64,000 nt of DNA from Mesostigma viride. Its lineage: Eukaryota; Streptophyta; Mesostigmatophyceae; Mesostigmatales; Mesostigmataceae. This document shows positions 1 to 9,377 of this stretch, piece after piece (position 1 is the stretch's first letter; the number at the start of each line of letters is the position of its first letter). The notes under the pieces were generated by a model that did not search any database, had not been told where the DNA came from, and worked only from the letters and a program-made list of their open reading frames with translations. Where the stretch lies: assembly GCA_009746045.1 (NCBI GenBank), contig RPFO01000041.1:8592348-8656347 (forward strand), read 5' to 3'. The translations under genes and the position numbers were made by a program.

Positions 1-5
1 AAAAA

Positions 6-341
6 ATGTTCTATACATGCAATGGAACCAAAGTTCTGCAACTTCCGCCAGCATGCGAATTCGTGGTCGAAGGAGGACGAGGCCGGTGTCAGAGGCCTGA
101 CATCAGCAAACTCCTAGACAGATTGCCACCAGGCGCGACCGCGGATGACAACTGGGCGTGCGACCAGATCATGCGGGATGGGAGGCATTTTGAAGCAGGA
201 GGGCGCGCAGGGGAGAGGGAAATGATACAGTGGCTACTTGAAGGTCCGGACGTCCCTGGAGAGATGGACGCGCGGTGGAACGTGTTTAGCCCAGGTCAAG
301 AGGCTGTTCCCTCAAGGCATAGATTCCGAGCCCGACATTGA
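6..341 (+). CDS. hypothetical protein, weakly supported
   Basis: An open frame of 111 codons from an ATG at 6 to a TGA. It is not recognised. It has no clear domain. The middle is rich in Asp, Glu and Arg and carries two Cys near the start. The frame could continue from upstream of the window. It is kept only because no competing frame here is better; neighbouring genes show many indels, so the true ends may differ. Confidence 0.25.
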   Translation: MFYTCNGTKVLQLPPACEFVVEGGRGRCQRPDISKLLDRLPPGATADDNWACDQIMRDGRHFEAGGRAGEREMIQWLLEGPDVPGEMDARWNVFSPGQEAVPSRHRFRARH

Positions 342-996
342 TATCATGGCCCTTCCTCATAACCGCGTACACAGTGTACGACATCATAAACCAAATCATG
401 TTTGACGGGCATGTTCCCCATACATCCAGAAATATTAGACAAACACAATTATATGTTTGCATTAGGGGTTAAGAAACTGAAACTCCCAGGGTATATGGTG
501 ACCACCGTCCATCCGCTTGCCTTACGAAAATTTTCATCGCCCAGTCATATTCATCGACACCGACCGGTATAGGAAGTTGGCTCTCCACAACAAAGATTCC
601 ACCTTTATTTCCTGCCAATATGGTCGTGCATTTCCACCTGGAAAACGGCCAAGTACTTTGGTCGCGTTTGTCCAAGTCTGGCGCATGAGATGATCCACAT
701 TCTCCACTTGGTGGCTTGGGCATGGTGGCACGTGGCAGGGGCTGGGGCATGGCGAGGAGTTTCTTAAAGCTCTCCAACCTCTTCTAGGGAGAGGGCGGGG
801 ACCCAAGACACCCTAAACTGCTCTAATTTTGTTCTCCGGAGTGGAAAGTTCTGTGATGCGGAGAACAAAACGTGCTCCGCCTAGGCCAGGGATCTGACGC
901 CGCCGACCTTGCATCACGGTATCGATGCACCGGGGGCTCCAAAAGGCGCATCAGGGACGCAAGAGAGCCAGAGTTTAAGCGATCACATTCGATTGA
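342..996. other. stretch without a supported gene
   Basis: No frame here has the codon pattern or motifs of a gene. The short ORFs on the minus strand (469-806) overlap each other in different frames. The only clear structure is the hairpin at 827-870, listed separately. Confidence 0.4.
827..870. terminator. perfect 12-bp hairpin, possible transcript-end element
   Basis: TTTTGTTCTCCG at 827-838 is exactly mirrored by CGGAGAACAAAA at 859-870 with a 20-nt loop. It lies about 130 nt downstream of the stop of the VLTF-3-like gene on the minus strand, so it could mark the 3' end of that transcript. A structural role in the DNA is equally possible. Confidence 0.4.
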
Positions 997-2100
997 TCAC
1001 ACAACCCTGGCGGAGCTCGCGATGAACTCCCATCCGAGGCGTTTGCATATATTCTTCCAGATGTTTCCTGCTCCCACAACTTGTCCGGCTCTTGAGCAAG
1101 GGAAGTGAGGCAAGAACTCGTCGTAGCCCTGCAGCTGGCACATCTATGTGGAGGCAGTAGCTGTAGTTTAAGAATTTTTTCCGCCCTTTGGGGACCACCT
1201 GCTCGATGCTCCCTGCACCATCTTGAACATCGACCTCAGCTTCTGCTCCTGCTCTTTGCGTCATGGACGGGGGGGCGTCCCGGACAGGATGTGGGTGAGC
1301 TGCACGCTGTGTTCAAAGTACTTGGACAGACGCAACTTGCGCAGGTACTTGCGGACCACGACCGGCGTGATCCGGCTCGTGTCGACCACGCGCGCCTTCT
1401 TGAACTCCACGCGCAGGCTCTCGACGACCTCTCGGGGATGACAGACTTTTCCCGTGCGTGGAATTGGGCGAGCACCTCGTTGAAGTGGTTGATGCGTTTT
1501 AGCAGTAGTCGGAGGTGTTCATAGAGGTGCCTGTAGAGACGTTTCCTCTCCGTGTTCTCGGTGGCCGGCGCTGTGGTGCCGCACGCGGCACAGAGGAGCA
1601 GGGCCTCCTTGTGGTTCTCCACCATGTTGGTGTTGCACTTGGGACAGAACCCGTACAGATCGGCCGCGTTGTCCTGGCACAAGTCCAGGGTTACGCACTC
1701 CGAGAGAAAGGGGTACTTGGCGATGGCCTGCATGAACGCCCGGAACATCTCTCCCCTGCCCCTCTTCCTGGCCCGTATTTCTTCCGCCCCTTTCGTCTCT
1801 CCTTCGGCCTTTTGCGCTTGCTGCTATGAAACGTCTGACTGTACTCGCTGTAGATGGGCATGACGTCCAGGAGGAAGGCGTCCATCTCCCCCGCCTCGAT
1901 CCTGTTTATTTCGGCCTGGACCTTTCTTAGCTCCGTCCTCGCATCGAACCGCGCGTTCCATTCGCTCATCGGCGTCTCCTTGACGCGCCTCTCCAGCGTC
2001 TGGACAGATTCCTTCAAACGAGGCAGGCTCTGGATCCTCTCCTCCAAGATCTCATGCAGTCCTGCATGGCCGCCTCCACGTTGTAGTGTGTCCCGGGCAT
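997..2100 (-). CDS. VLTF-3-like late transcription factor (poxvirus A2 family), several frameshifts
   Basis: Late transcription factor family shared by nearly all NCLDVs. In order on the minus strand: an N-terminal helical part from an ATG at 2098-2100; a zinc ribbon with CPKC and CAAC pairs (about 1605-1660); the family signature RINHFNE followed by QFHARE (about 1450-1485); a segment reading YFEHSVQLTHILSG (about 1275-1325); and a C-terminal part with LNYSYCLH, PLLKSR and GWEF. These blocks are colinear but lie in different frames. At least five single-base indels are needed (near 2050, 1750, 1440, 1260 and twice below 1150). The stop would be TGA at 997-999. Either the gene is decaying or this end of the sequence is error-rich. 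Family identity is firm; function of this copy is uncertain. Confidence 0.75.
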
Positions 2101-2644
2101 CCTACTCTGGACGCTGCGAAAATGCGGTGACGGACGACGCGCTGACAGTGGTTGGGGTGCGCTTACAGCAGGTGAGAAATTATCAATGCGAATGGTATCT
2201 CACGCCACCACCCGCAAATGGAGCCGACAACGCCACCCCACCGACACAGCCGGCGCGGCGCAGAAGGGAAAGCGCCGACAGGACCTCAGAGGCGCCTGCT
2301 GAGCCAGTCAAGCCGCCTAGTTATGAGCTCGTCCATCCCAGCATGAGCGTGGGGGACGTGCGCAAGTGCCTTAACCAGATCCGGCGAAGGGGGCCAGCAT
2401 CCAATGCCAGCACCTCTTGTTCAATGACATGACGGCGGGCGAGTTCGCCCTCAAGTACGTGCTGGGAAACAGCACCAACCCCACCAAGAAGGGCGCAGGC
2501 TCAGCTCGGGGTCTGCCTCATCCGCTGAGGAGGAAGGCGCGAGTGAATGACCGAGAGAAAAACTTAATTTGGTTTATGATGAATAAGGAAATGAAAACCA
2601 ATTCAAGCAATTCAACCCATGTCCAAATCATACATAGTGTCTAA
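2101..2644 (+). other. possible frameshifted small gene
   Basis: Two overlapping plus-strand frames (about 2170-2432 and 2417-2644) give protein-like text: a Pro/Thr-rich stretch, then PSYELVHPSMSVGDV, then in the next frame NDMTAGEFALKYVLG. One indel near 2400 would join them. No family is recognised. It is divergent from the VLTF-3-like gene, with about 70 nt between. Confidence 0.25.
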
Positions 2645-2751
2645 CATAGGGATGTAGGACTTCGCGTCTCCACGGGGTAATGGCGCGTTATGCGCAATGT
2701 GTCTCGTCCATCCTCGTCCACCGGTCCACGGTGTCTAGCACAAACCCGTTT

Positions 2752-3401
2752 TTAACATGCACATTGACTCTGCGTCCTCAAATGTGTACGCAAGCACCGC
2801 CATTTGTCCAGCTTCTTCATCACATCATCTTCAGAGGGGGGCGCAGCACTTCCTCCTCGACGTCCGCCTCTATCATCCTGGCCAGGAGGCACACCTCCAC
2901 ATTTCATCCTCCAAAACGTAGCGGCAAGTCCCCCTCCTGCCCTGTCCGTAGCGTGCTCGTCTTCCCACAGAATCAGGGCGGCACTGCTGGCCAGATCGAG
3001 CGTCTCGAACGCCATCACGTGCGTCATGGGGCGCAAAAGGCTGCTCAGGCGGCGGTCCCTCTCCATGGTGTGGATGCCAAAACAAAAGGGGGTTACGGGG
3101 TCTGTTTCCACGAGGAACACGGTGCCGGTCCCACAGGCTCTTTGAGGCTTTTCTCTCCTTCCTGCCAGTCATCGGGTTGGGGCGGGGCACAAGCCACGGG
3201 GATAACAAAGCGATCGGCATTGTCATTTGATAGGGTGACACATTTTTTTGCTCCGACAAACATATATCTCCCTCTCCTACTAAAAACGAGAAGCCGATGA
3301 AAAAAGAGAAACGCGGCCACCGCTTTGAACAAGCGCTCTTCCAAAGGGGGCCGCCTTGCTGTCATAGGGGCGATTCTGATTTTTGCCATCATACTGTACA
3401 T
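2752..3401 (-). CDS. hypothetical protein with N-terminal hydrophobic segment, one frameshift
   Basis: Two minus-strand frames, 3093-3401 and 2752-3120, overlap and differ by one missing base near 3110. Together they give about 216 residues. The N-terminus is basic, then hydrophobic (AVAAFLFFHRLLVF), a likely membrane anchor. The rest reads as a soluble domain with FLVETDPVTPFCFGIH and DLASSAALILWEDE. The family is not recognised. It is divergent from the next gene at 3458. Confidence 0.45.
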
Positions 3402-3457
3402 CCTGTACCAGTCGCGTACACGGGGATTCTAAAAACGAACTCGTAAGATGTCTCCAA

Positions 3458-3966
3458 ATGCCCTGCCGAGTGTGCAAAGCCCCCGTGGGCGACTACTTGT
3501 GTATCCTTTGTGCAGACCGCCTGGAGCACGTGCTTGCCAGGGGGCATGTCCAATATTTCCTAGATGCCGCCGAACAGTGCGCCATGCACCCTTTCACGGC
3601 GGGCGATTTTATGAGGACCTACCTACAGCGCACGTGTGGCCACTACCAGGATTTTATACTGTTCACGGCGCGCGTGATCTACGCGAACAACACAGAGGCG
3701 ATCAAGGAGATAGTGGGGCGGTACAGAGGCAGGCACGCGTACCTGATGGTGGTTGACGAGATATCCAGATTCGGGTCGTCCCATATCAAAGCCGTCCTTG
3801 CTACGAAGCGCCTAGTGTGTGCTACCAAGTCCCCGATTCCTAGTACTAGCATCAAAAGACTGCAGACCCAGTGCTACCTGCAACTACCCTCGGCCGACCT
3901 CGCCGCGCTGCGGGAAGAAGCACGGAGGGGGGGGTGGACATGGCCGCCATCACACACAGGGCGTAA
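3458..3966 (+). CDS. small zinc-binding protein, hypothetical
   Basis: ATG at 3458. Two CxxC pairs lie at the N-terminus (CRVCKAPVGDYLCILC), a probable zinc site, followed by a helical region of about 130 residues with LMVVDEISRFG. As written the frame runs on antisense to the next gene. One extra G in the G run at about 3927-3935 would bring a TAA at 3964-3966 into frame and give a protein of about 168 residues. That end is preferred. Function unknown. Confidence 0.5.
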
Positions 3967-4060
3967 AGGTACCTCCATCAGGGCAAGCTCTAGAATCAAT
4001 ACACTTTCTAATAAATTCATCTTCATCACTGAATCTGTATATATACAACCCTGGGCATAC

Positions 4061-4726
4061 CTAGTTGGTTGGCCTCTTAAGCTCCCTCTCCTTGGCCGCA
4101 AAGAGCTTCCGAATATCATGGTCCGGACGCTGCGATTTCTCCCCTTGCCCGGTACCCGCGCACACGTGATTTCTTTCCGGCCGGCCCTCGCCCTCCCCCT
4201 TGAACCACTTCCGAATGTCGTGGGTGTTCAGTCGACGCATCTCTCGCGCCCGAGTTTCCTCCGCCTCCGCCTCTGCCCTCCGTTTCGCTTCCACCCTCTT
4301 CCTCTCCTCCCATTGAGCCTTGCGCTCCCTCTTGAACCGCAGGTATTCCTCCTCGGCCTCCCTAGCCAGGCGTTTTTGGGTCTCCTCTTCCACCCAGGCG
4401 TCATACGCGGCGTCCTGCGTTTTGTAAATTTTCTCCAGGATGGAGACGTGTTCTGGCTTCACCCTATCCCTCGCCCGCTCCCTCGCCTTCATCAAAGCCT
4501 CGTGCGACGGCGTAGAGGACAGCAATTGGCGCAGGGTCAGGTATCTCCGTTTCATTTCTGCGAGCTCGGGCTCAACGTGTTTCCATTTCCCGTGACAATC
4601 GAGATACCTATCAACACAGCTTTCCGAAATGTCCACACAGCCCTCTAAAAGACACTGCATCAATTTGTCCTGGTCGTCCTCGGACAGGGCCTCGAACTTC
4701 GCCAGGGTAGGCTGGACGTTCCCCAT
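4061..4726 (-). CDS. J-domain-like remnant protein with coiled coil and tandem HDIRKxF tails
   Basis: 221 residues. The first 55 (MGN start, LLEGCVDIS, VDRYL, HGKW) resemble the start of the J-domain protein at 8201 (MGN, LLLGNVPIS, VGVYL, RGRK), but the HPD catalytic loop of DnaJ proteins is absent here. Residues 80-165 are a strongly charged coiled coil. Near the C-terminus are THDIRKWF and DHDIRKLF, each close to the PCNA-binding PIP-box pattern and to the tail of the 8518 gene. A diverged paralogue of the 8201/8518 pair is likely. Role inferred only. Confidence 0.55.
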   Translation of the reverse strand: MGNVQPTLAKFEALSEDDQDKLMQCLLEGCVDISESCVDRYLDCHGKWKHVEPELAEMKRRYLTLRQLLSSTPSHEALMKARERARDRVKPEHVSILEKIYKTQDAAYDAWVEEETQKRLAREAEEEYLRFKRERKAQWEERKRVEAKRRAEAEAEETRAREMRRLNTHDIRKWFKGEGEGRPERNHVCAGTGQGEKSQRPDHDIRKLFAAKERELKRPTN

Positions 4727-5705
4727 ATTCCTGGCGACGAGCGCGCAACCAGCGCATTACGTCGCCCATCGACGCCTGCCTCAGTTAATCGTCTCCCTCG
4801 CACCTAGCCCAACAGACCTGGCTGCCAGTGCACCGTCAGCCCGAAAGACCTGGCAGCCTACATGGTGACTACTGGCATTGTGCACATTGTGGGGGGAGCC
4901 AGACGCCTCGAGGGTGGCAAGCATGCTCAGTGGTTTGACAGCCTGGTTTCTGACAGTTTTCCAGGACACTTCTGCATACCGCGAGGCACTGATGGGGACA
5001 CTCACCAACACAAGAAAAATACCTCTCCTCTTCAATGTCTCGAGCTGAAGCTAGTGACAGGATTTGCAGCCGGTTGCGCGCAGGCTTTTTTACAGTAAGA
5101 CAATTATTGACTAGCGACGCTTTTACCAACGTGGTTACAGCACTTTCGAGCGTCAAGCGGCAACAACGTCGATAGTGCTGCGAAGACGTTGCCGCATTGT
5201 CGGATTTGCCGCAGTGCGGCAGACATTTTTGTAATAGCGACGTTCCCAGCCGAGGATAGATGGCCGCCTGGGATCCGTTACATATTACCAAGGCTCGCAG
5301 AGCCAGAGCCTGGGCCAGGGTATTGTTTCAAACCTTCTTGGATCTGATAACCCACAATGTGTGGGCGCATTCTACCAGCGAGTTGGATCGCCTCTCAGTG
5401 TGCGAGTTACTCGTCGCCTTCAAGGCCTGCAGGTGATTAATGCCGCCATTGTTCTCAGCGATTTCTTTTCCGCCGGCAGCTGTCGACGCTGGAATTTTAT
5501 CGCCCGGTGCTATTATCGAGTGACAATAAATCACGTACTTGGCCCCAATGCGACAATGAACGATGGATGGACAAACTGGCAACCCTAGCTATCAGTTAAT
5601 GATATTTCCAGTCAATGTTCAGTGCAACCCTCTATTAATTATCAGTGTATATTGTTAAGCTAACTAATTAACATACTGTGGTTGCCTCCTTGATAACTGT
5701 GGTAA
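4727..5705. other. stretch without a supported gene, composition shift
   Basis: No convincing gene. From about 5580 the sequence becomes AT-rich, unlike the viral genes around it. A poly-T tract followed by ACTGCAG at about 5710-5726 looks like a spliceosomal acceptor site. See the finding on this island. Confidence 0.35.
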
Positions 5706-6389
5706 TTGCATTTTTTTTACTGCAGCGTGTGGGATCCATACCACAGCCTGTCAAGCTGTCTGCCAGACCGCGACATCGGGCACACCAAATGCGGAATCAT
5801 CCGCAAGGCACTGCACAAGGTATACAAGTGCCTAACAGTCGTGCTGGAGCTGGTTGATCAGGCAGAGAAGCAGCGGATCACAGCGTTGGTCATCCAGTTG
5901 CGGCTAATTGCTTCCTTCTATTGGCTGAATGAGCTGGGCGAGAGGGACCAGGGACACACTACTTACTACCAAAAAATGGTGCATGAGACCCTTTACAGTT
6001 TTGTTGAATCTGACGGTAACCGCATCCCACAGCATTATATGCTAGCTTGTCAATTTGTGACGGGGGTTGTTGAAAATGCTCATAAGGACTGGGCTCGTAG
6101 GCAGCGGGCTCGTGAACCTGTTATCCCCACTGGTTGGATTACCCAACCTTTGCCCCCCACAAGTGCTTGGACACCCCACCAACCCGTGACCCCCACACCT
6201 TCGTGGGCACCCACGCCTGATTGGATTAATTATTGGGGCGCACCTGCTTATTGGGGATTAAGCCCAGGACAGAGACCGCCACCTCGTAAGAGGGCAACCA
6301 ATATGATGAGGGGGGGTATAGACGCCCAGCAGATATCCGCCCCCCCTGGCGGCCCTGATGACAACCAGTTGTTATCGATATGGATATGA
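5706..6389 (+). CDS. hypothetical protein or exon, Pro/Trp-rich tail
   Basis: Open for 227 codons. The first 130 residues look like an alpha-helical domain (LTVVLELVDQAEKQRI, LRLIASFYWLNELGE). Residues 135-190 are a low-complexity Pro/Thr/Trp region with repeated 'W.P' steps. The local base composition is more AT-rich than most viral genes here. An acceptor-like poly-T/CAG signal lies just inside the start, so the true gene may begin at an upstream exon. No family recognised. Confidence 0.35.
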   Translation: MHFFYCSVWDPYHSLSSCLPDRDIGHTKCGIIRKALHKVYKCLTVVLELVDQAEKQRITALVIQLRLIASFYWLNELGERDQGHTTYYQKMVHETLYSFVESDGNRIPQHYMLACQFVTGVVENAHKDWARRQRAREPVIPTGWITQPLPPTSAWTPHQPVTPTPSWAPTPDWINYWGAPAYWGLSPGQRPPPRKRATNMMRGGIDAQQISAPPGGPDDNQLLSIWI

Positions 6390-6549
6390 GATGTTTTATG
6401 ACATAAGATGTTTTGCGTACAGGTTTGAGATATATGTTTTATGAATGCAAGGCATTCATTAAATTATGACTGATAATTGTTCCATAATTAATAATTCAGT
6501 AATTGTGTGCAGGTAGACATATAAATCAAAAATTGTGTGCAAGTAGAAA

Positions 6550-6756
6550 GTGGCTGACAAGATGAAATTTGATAACCTAGCACACAAGATTTTGCGAACT
6601 CTGGTGTGTGGCAGAGATCAGTTTCAGGAACAGGTGAGGGCAGCCGAGGCCATGTTGGGTAGAGCAAAGTCCCCCCCTCGCAGTTCAAGGGACAAGGATC
6701 ACAACAACAGCCTGGATATACAGGTAAAGAATAGCTCACAAGAGTCCAAACACTAG
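6550..6756 (+). CDS. small hypothetical protein or exon
   Basis: 68 codons, possible ATG at 6562. It is charged and without a recognised domain. The frame is followed by ACAGGTAAAG at 6719-6728, a good match to a spliceosomal donor, so it could be an exon. Weak support. Confidence 0.2.
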   Translation: MADKMKFDNLAHKILRTLVCGRDQFQEQVRAAEAMLGRAKSPPRSSRDKDHNNSLDIQVKNSSQESKH

Positions 6757-6765
6757 CTAGTTGAC

Positions 6766-7488
6766 TCAGCAACCGCCATCAGGGTCATCCCCGCCGTCAT
6801 TTCCAGCCGGCACGGATTCCGTGTCGGACGATTCAGAATCTGTCTCAAGCACGGGCTGGGGGGCGTTGCTTCCCCACTCCCTCAGGGCGATGCTGTTGCC
6901 AAAGTCCATCAGTAGCTGGTCGCCGCGCTCAATCCGCCTGGTTGTTCTCACGCGCAGGGCGGGGAAACCGCCCACAGTGCCATAGACCAGCTCGCAGTTG
7001 GCAGGCCCGATCCCCACGTGGGAGTTGATGAAGCACATTTCGTTGCGGTATCTCTCGCAGTTGAGGACGTGCAGAAAGCCGTTTTGACGACAGACCTCCA
7101 CCCGGTAGGCCGAGTTCCCTGGCAGAGGGATCCTATCTGCCGATTCAGGCATGGGAAAAGTCTCCTCCTCCCCTGGCCAGACCCCCAAGTACTGCCTGGG
7201 GCGGATATGGGAAGCCCTGCTGCTGCTGTTGATGCAGAAGACACCACACTCACGCCCATTGATGTGGCGAATCTCGATTTGCCGGTTTGTAACTGGCTGC
7301 TGGAGGAGCAGCTGGATCCCCCTGTTCAGAGGATGGCGCACGGATTCGGCCTCACAGGACAAAGGGAAAAGAACACTCCCCGTCGCGCCCTGAGTCCGTG
7401 GCGGCGAGGAAAACGAGAGACGAAAATCCGCCTTGCGTGCTCGTGGCCATCGCGGTCTGCAGGGTGAAAAAGGGGCGATGGCGCGCAA
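6766..7488 (-). CDS. SET-domain protein, probable lysine methyltransferase
   Basis: 240 residues. SET domains transfer methyl groups from S-adenosylmethionine to lysine. Visible in order: IEIRHINGRECGVF (about 78-91), matching the entry strand of SET; RPRQYLGVWPGEE (about 105-117), the 'I..G..i..Y.Ge' block; FINSHVGIGPANCEL (about 160-174), the pseudoknot 'N.s..pN' motif, here NSH; and RIERGDQLLMDFG (about 193-205), matching 'i..GeEl..dYg'. No pre- or post-SET cysteine clusters are visible. The acidic, Ser/Asp-rich C-terminus is low complexity. The start is uncertain because the first 60 residues lack a domain. It may act on host or viral chromatin. Confidence 0.7.
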   Translation of the reverse strand: MRAIAPFSPCRPRWPRARKADFRLSFSSPPRTQGATGSVLFPLSCEAESVRHPLNRGIQLLLQQPVTNRQIEIRHINGRECGVFCINSSSRASHIRPRQYLGVWPGEEETFPMPESADRIPLPGNSAYRVEVCRQNGFLHVLNCERYRNEMCFINSHVGIGPANCELVYGTVGGFPALRVRTTRRIERGDQLLMDFGNSIALREWGSNAPQPVLETDSESSDTESVPAGNDGGDDPDGGC

Positions 7489-7826
7489 CCAGCGGATAAA
7501 TAAAGATTGAACTGTATGCCTCGAAGGGACGAACAGGGCTCGCTCTCACCACGACTGAACGAAGACACAATCGATTCTTCACCCAGGAAGACACAGCATT
7601 TAGCAAAAAAAGAAACTCCACAGAACACATCCAATGCACTAGTCTCGAGGGAGTGATCAAGAGGCACGTATCACGAGGCATAGTTCATCTACAGGCAGCA
7701 AATTCGCCATAGTAGGTTGGTCATTGCGAGCAGTCGCGGCATATCACCTCGTACCTGCTTGCACCAAGGTGTTAAGGGAATGGCGACTGCCCATCGCGGC
7801 GTTTCGTGACAAGCGCTAGAGTCCGT

Positions 7827-7859
<33 letters not shown>

Positions 7860-8200
7860 CAGAACATTCAAGAACTTTACAAGGATTCGGGTGCTGACAA
7901 AGACTTTCAGTATTACATCGCGGTCAGACAATGAAGATCCGATTCCCTGTGGCAAGAATGATAGAGCCTGAGGGTCGAGCAGTTACGAATCACAAAGCGG
8001 CTGGCAGCCCGATTCTGTGTGTTAGAACAAGCTGACAATGACCTCTTCTGAATTACTGTCAGCACTGAGCGGACTGTCGGCTCAGGGTCACACGTGACAG
8101 CTGCAATTTCGGGTGCATGCAGGCCAGTGCCTGGGAAGGTGGGGGCAAGGAGCGACTATGGTGAGCAAGCCATCGACTTCATCGAGCGTGGCTGACTGGC
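7489..8200. other. stretch without a supported gene
   Basis: No frame with gene-like features. It contains a GA microsatellite at 7827-7854 and otherwise nothing recognisable. Confidence 0.4.
7827..7854. repeat. GA dinucleotide microsatellite
   Basis: Fourteen uninterrupted GA units in a non-coding stretch. A shorter AG run of the same kind lies at about 38871-38889. Confidence 0.9.
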
Positions 8201-8521
8201 ATGGGGAATGCGGATTCCGCTTTGAAAGCCGCCGAGTTACTGCGGCAGGACGAGAAGCGGGACATTTTTGAGAGATTGCTGCTTGGAAATGTTCCGATTT
8301 CCCGCGATGCAGTTGGTGTGTACCTCGCGATCCGCGGGAGGAAGACGAAGGTCGATAGCCTGGACCAGGCCGCAATTAGAAAAAATTATCGAGACTTGTC
8401 TAAAGCCCTGCACCCCGATAAATCAGGGCATCCCGAGGCAACGCAGACGTTCCAGCACCTTGGGGGGGCGTTCGAATTGCTAAAGAATTACGACCAGGAG
8501 AGTTTCCATTTTCGCCTGTGA
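8201..8521 (+). CDS. J-domain (DnaJ-like) protein
   Basis: 106 residues. J-domains stimulate Hsp70 ATPase through an HPD tripeptide; here it is LHPDKSGHPEAT (about 70-81), flanked by the helix II block IRKNYRDLSKA and the helix III block TFQHLGGAFELL. The J-domain is C-terminal. The first 50 residues form a separate helical part also seen in the 4061-4726 protein. The stop TGA overlaps the GTG start of the next frame (GTGA at 8518-8521). A single base change could therefore make the two one protein of about 385 residues. A co-chaperone that recruits host Hsp70 is likely; the client is unknown. Confidence 0.8.
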   Translation: MGNADSALKAAELLRQDEKRDIFERLLLGNVPISRDAVGVYLAIRGRKTKVDSLDQAAIRKNYRDLSKALHPDKSGHPEATQTFQHLGGAFELLKNYDQESFHFRL

Positions 8522-9360
8522 CGCAATCCGTCGCATGTACTCCCGCGGATAGCGAATGGGATGCCAGCTGGGGTCAGGCGTTCCGCGCCTGCAGCGAAAT
8601 TATCAAGGACGACGATATCGCAGCCTACCGACTCGCCGAGTTCGTCGCCTTCTCGTGCATCAGCGCGGCCTGCGAGGGGGAGTGCGGGGAGATGAGGGAC
8701 CTGGCGGCGATGTACGTCACCCTCGACGTGCAGGACCGCAGGAGGGCGCGCGCCCTGATCTCCTGCGTTTCTGACAGGTTCACCCTCGATGCGAACAGGC
8801 TGAAGGGGGATGGGGATGCCAGGAAGCTGGCACAGGGCATGCTGAAGGCGGAGACACCCAACACCATCTACCACAGACGCAGAGAGCGTGACCCTTCATT
8901 CACCCTGGAGGACCTGTACAACGAGTACCCCCACCACCGGCCAGAGGGGAGCAAGACCTCGCACCCTGTGGCTGACAAGCGCCCCCCAGGGCGCCTGGGG
9001 GCGTTCTTGGAGGCCAACAGAGAGACTACGCGCGCAGGGAGAGCGCACAGGGGCAGCAGCCGGGGCGGGTTGGAGGGCAGGCTGTTTGGGGAGGGGAACG
9101 CCTCTAGGGGGCTCAGGAGGCTCAGAAGGGTGGGCGCGCAGAGGCTGATAGAGCGGCGCGCAGATGCGGCCAGGGGGGTGAAGGGGGGCAGGGGGGCACG
9201 GCAGACAATGGAGGAGGAGGAGGAGGAGGAGGAGGAGGAGGAGGAGCCTCCCCCCCCGAAGCGCAGTAAGCCAAAGGCGGCCCCGCGTGCTGAAAAGTCC
9301 CCCCCCCCACCGTTAAAGCAACGAGACATACGATTGTACTTTGGCAGGACACAAAAATAA
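8518..9360 (+). CDS. hypothetical protein ending in a PIP-box-like motif
   Basis: 280 residues, apparent start GTG at 8518 overlapping the J-domain gene stop. Residues 1-115 are a helical domain with no recognised family. Residues 120-225 are rich in Arg and Gly. An acidic run of about 13 Glu and a Pro/Lys stretch follow. The C-terminus is KQRDIRLYFGRTQK, which fits the PCNA-interacting consensus Q-x-x-I-x-x-aromatic-aromatic exactly. The PIP-box reading is inference. If real, the protein would dock on a sliding clamp and could carry the J-domain partner with it. Confidence 0.6.
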   Translation: MTQSVACTPADSEWDASWGQAFRACSEIIKDDDIAAYRLAEFVAFSCISAACEGECGEMRDLAAMYVTLDVQDRRRARALISCVSDRFTLDANRLKGDGDARKLAQGMLKAETPNTIYHRRRERDPSFTLEDLYNEYPHHRPEGSKTSHPVADKRPPGRLGAFLEANRETTRAGRAHRGSSRGGLEGRLFGEGNASRGLRRLRRVGAQRLIERRADAARGVKGGRGARQTMEEEEEEEEEEEEPPPPKRSKPKAAPRAEKSPPPPLKQRDIRLYFGRTQK

Positions 9361-9377
9361 TGTGTGAGAGCTATACA

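Noticed and set aside
8518-9360. A poly-Glu toxin or antitoxin gene
   Set aside because: The Glu run is a low-complexity linker in a longer protein; nothing else suggests a toxin-antitoxin pair.
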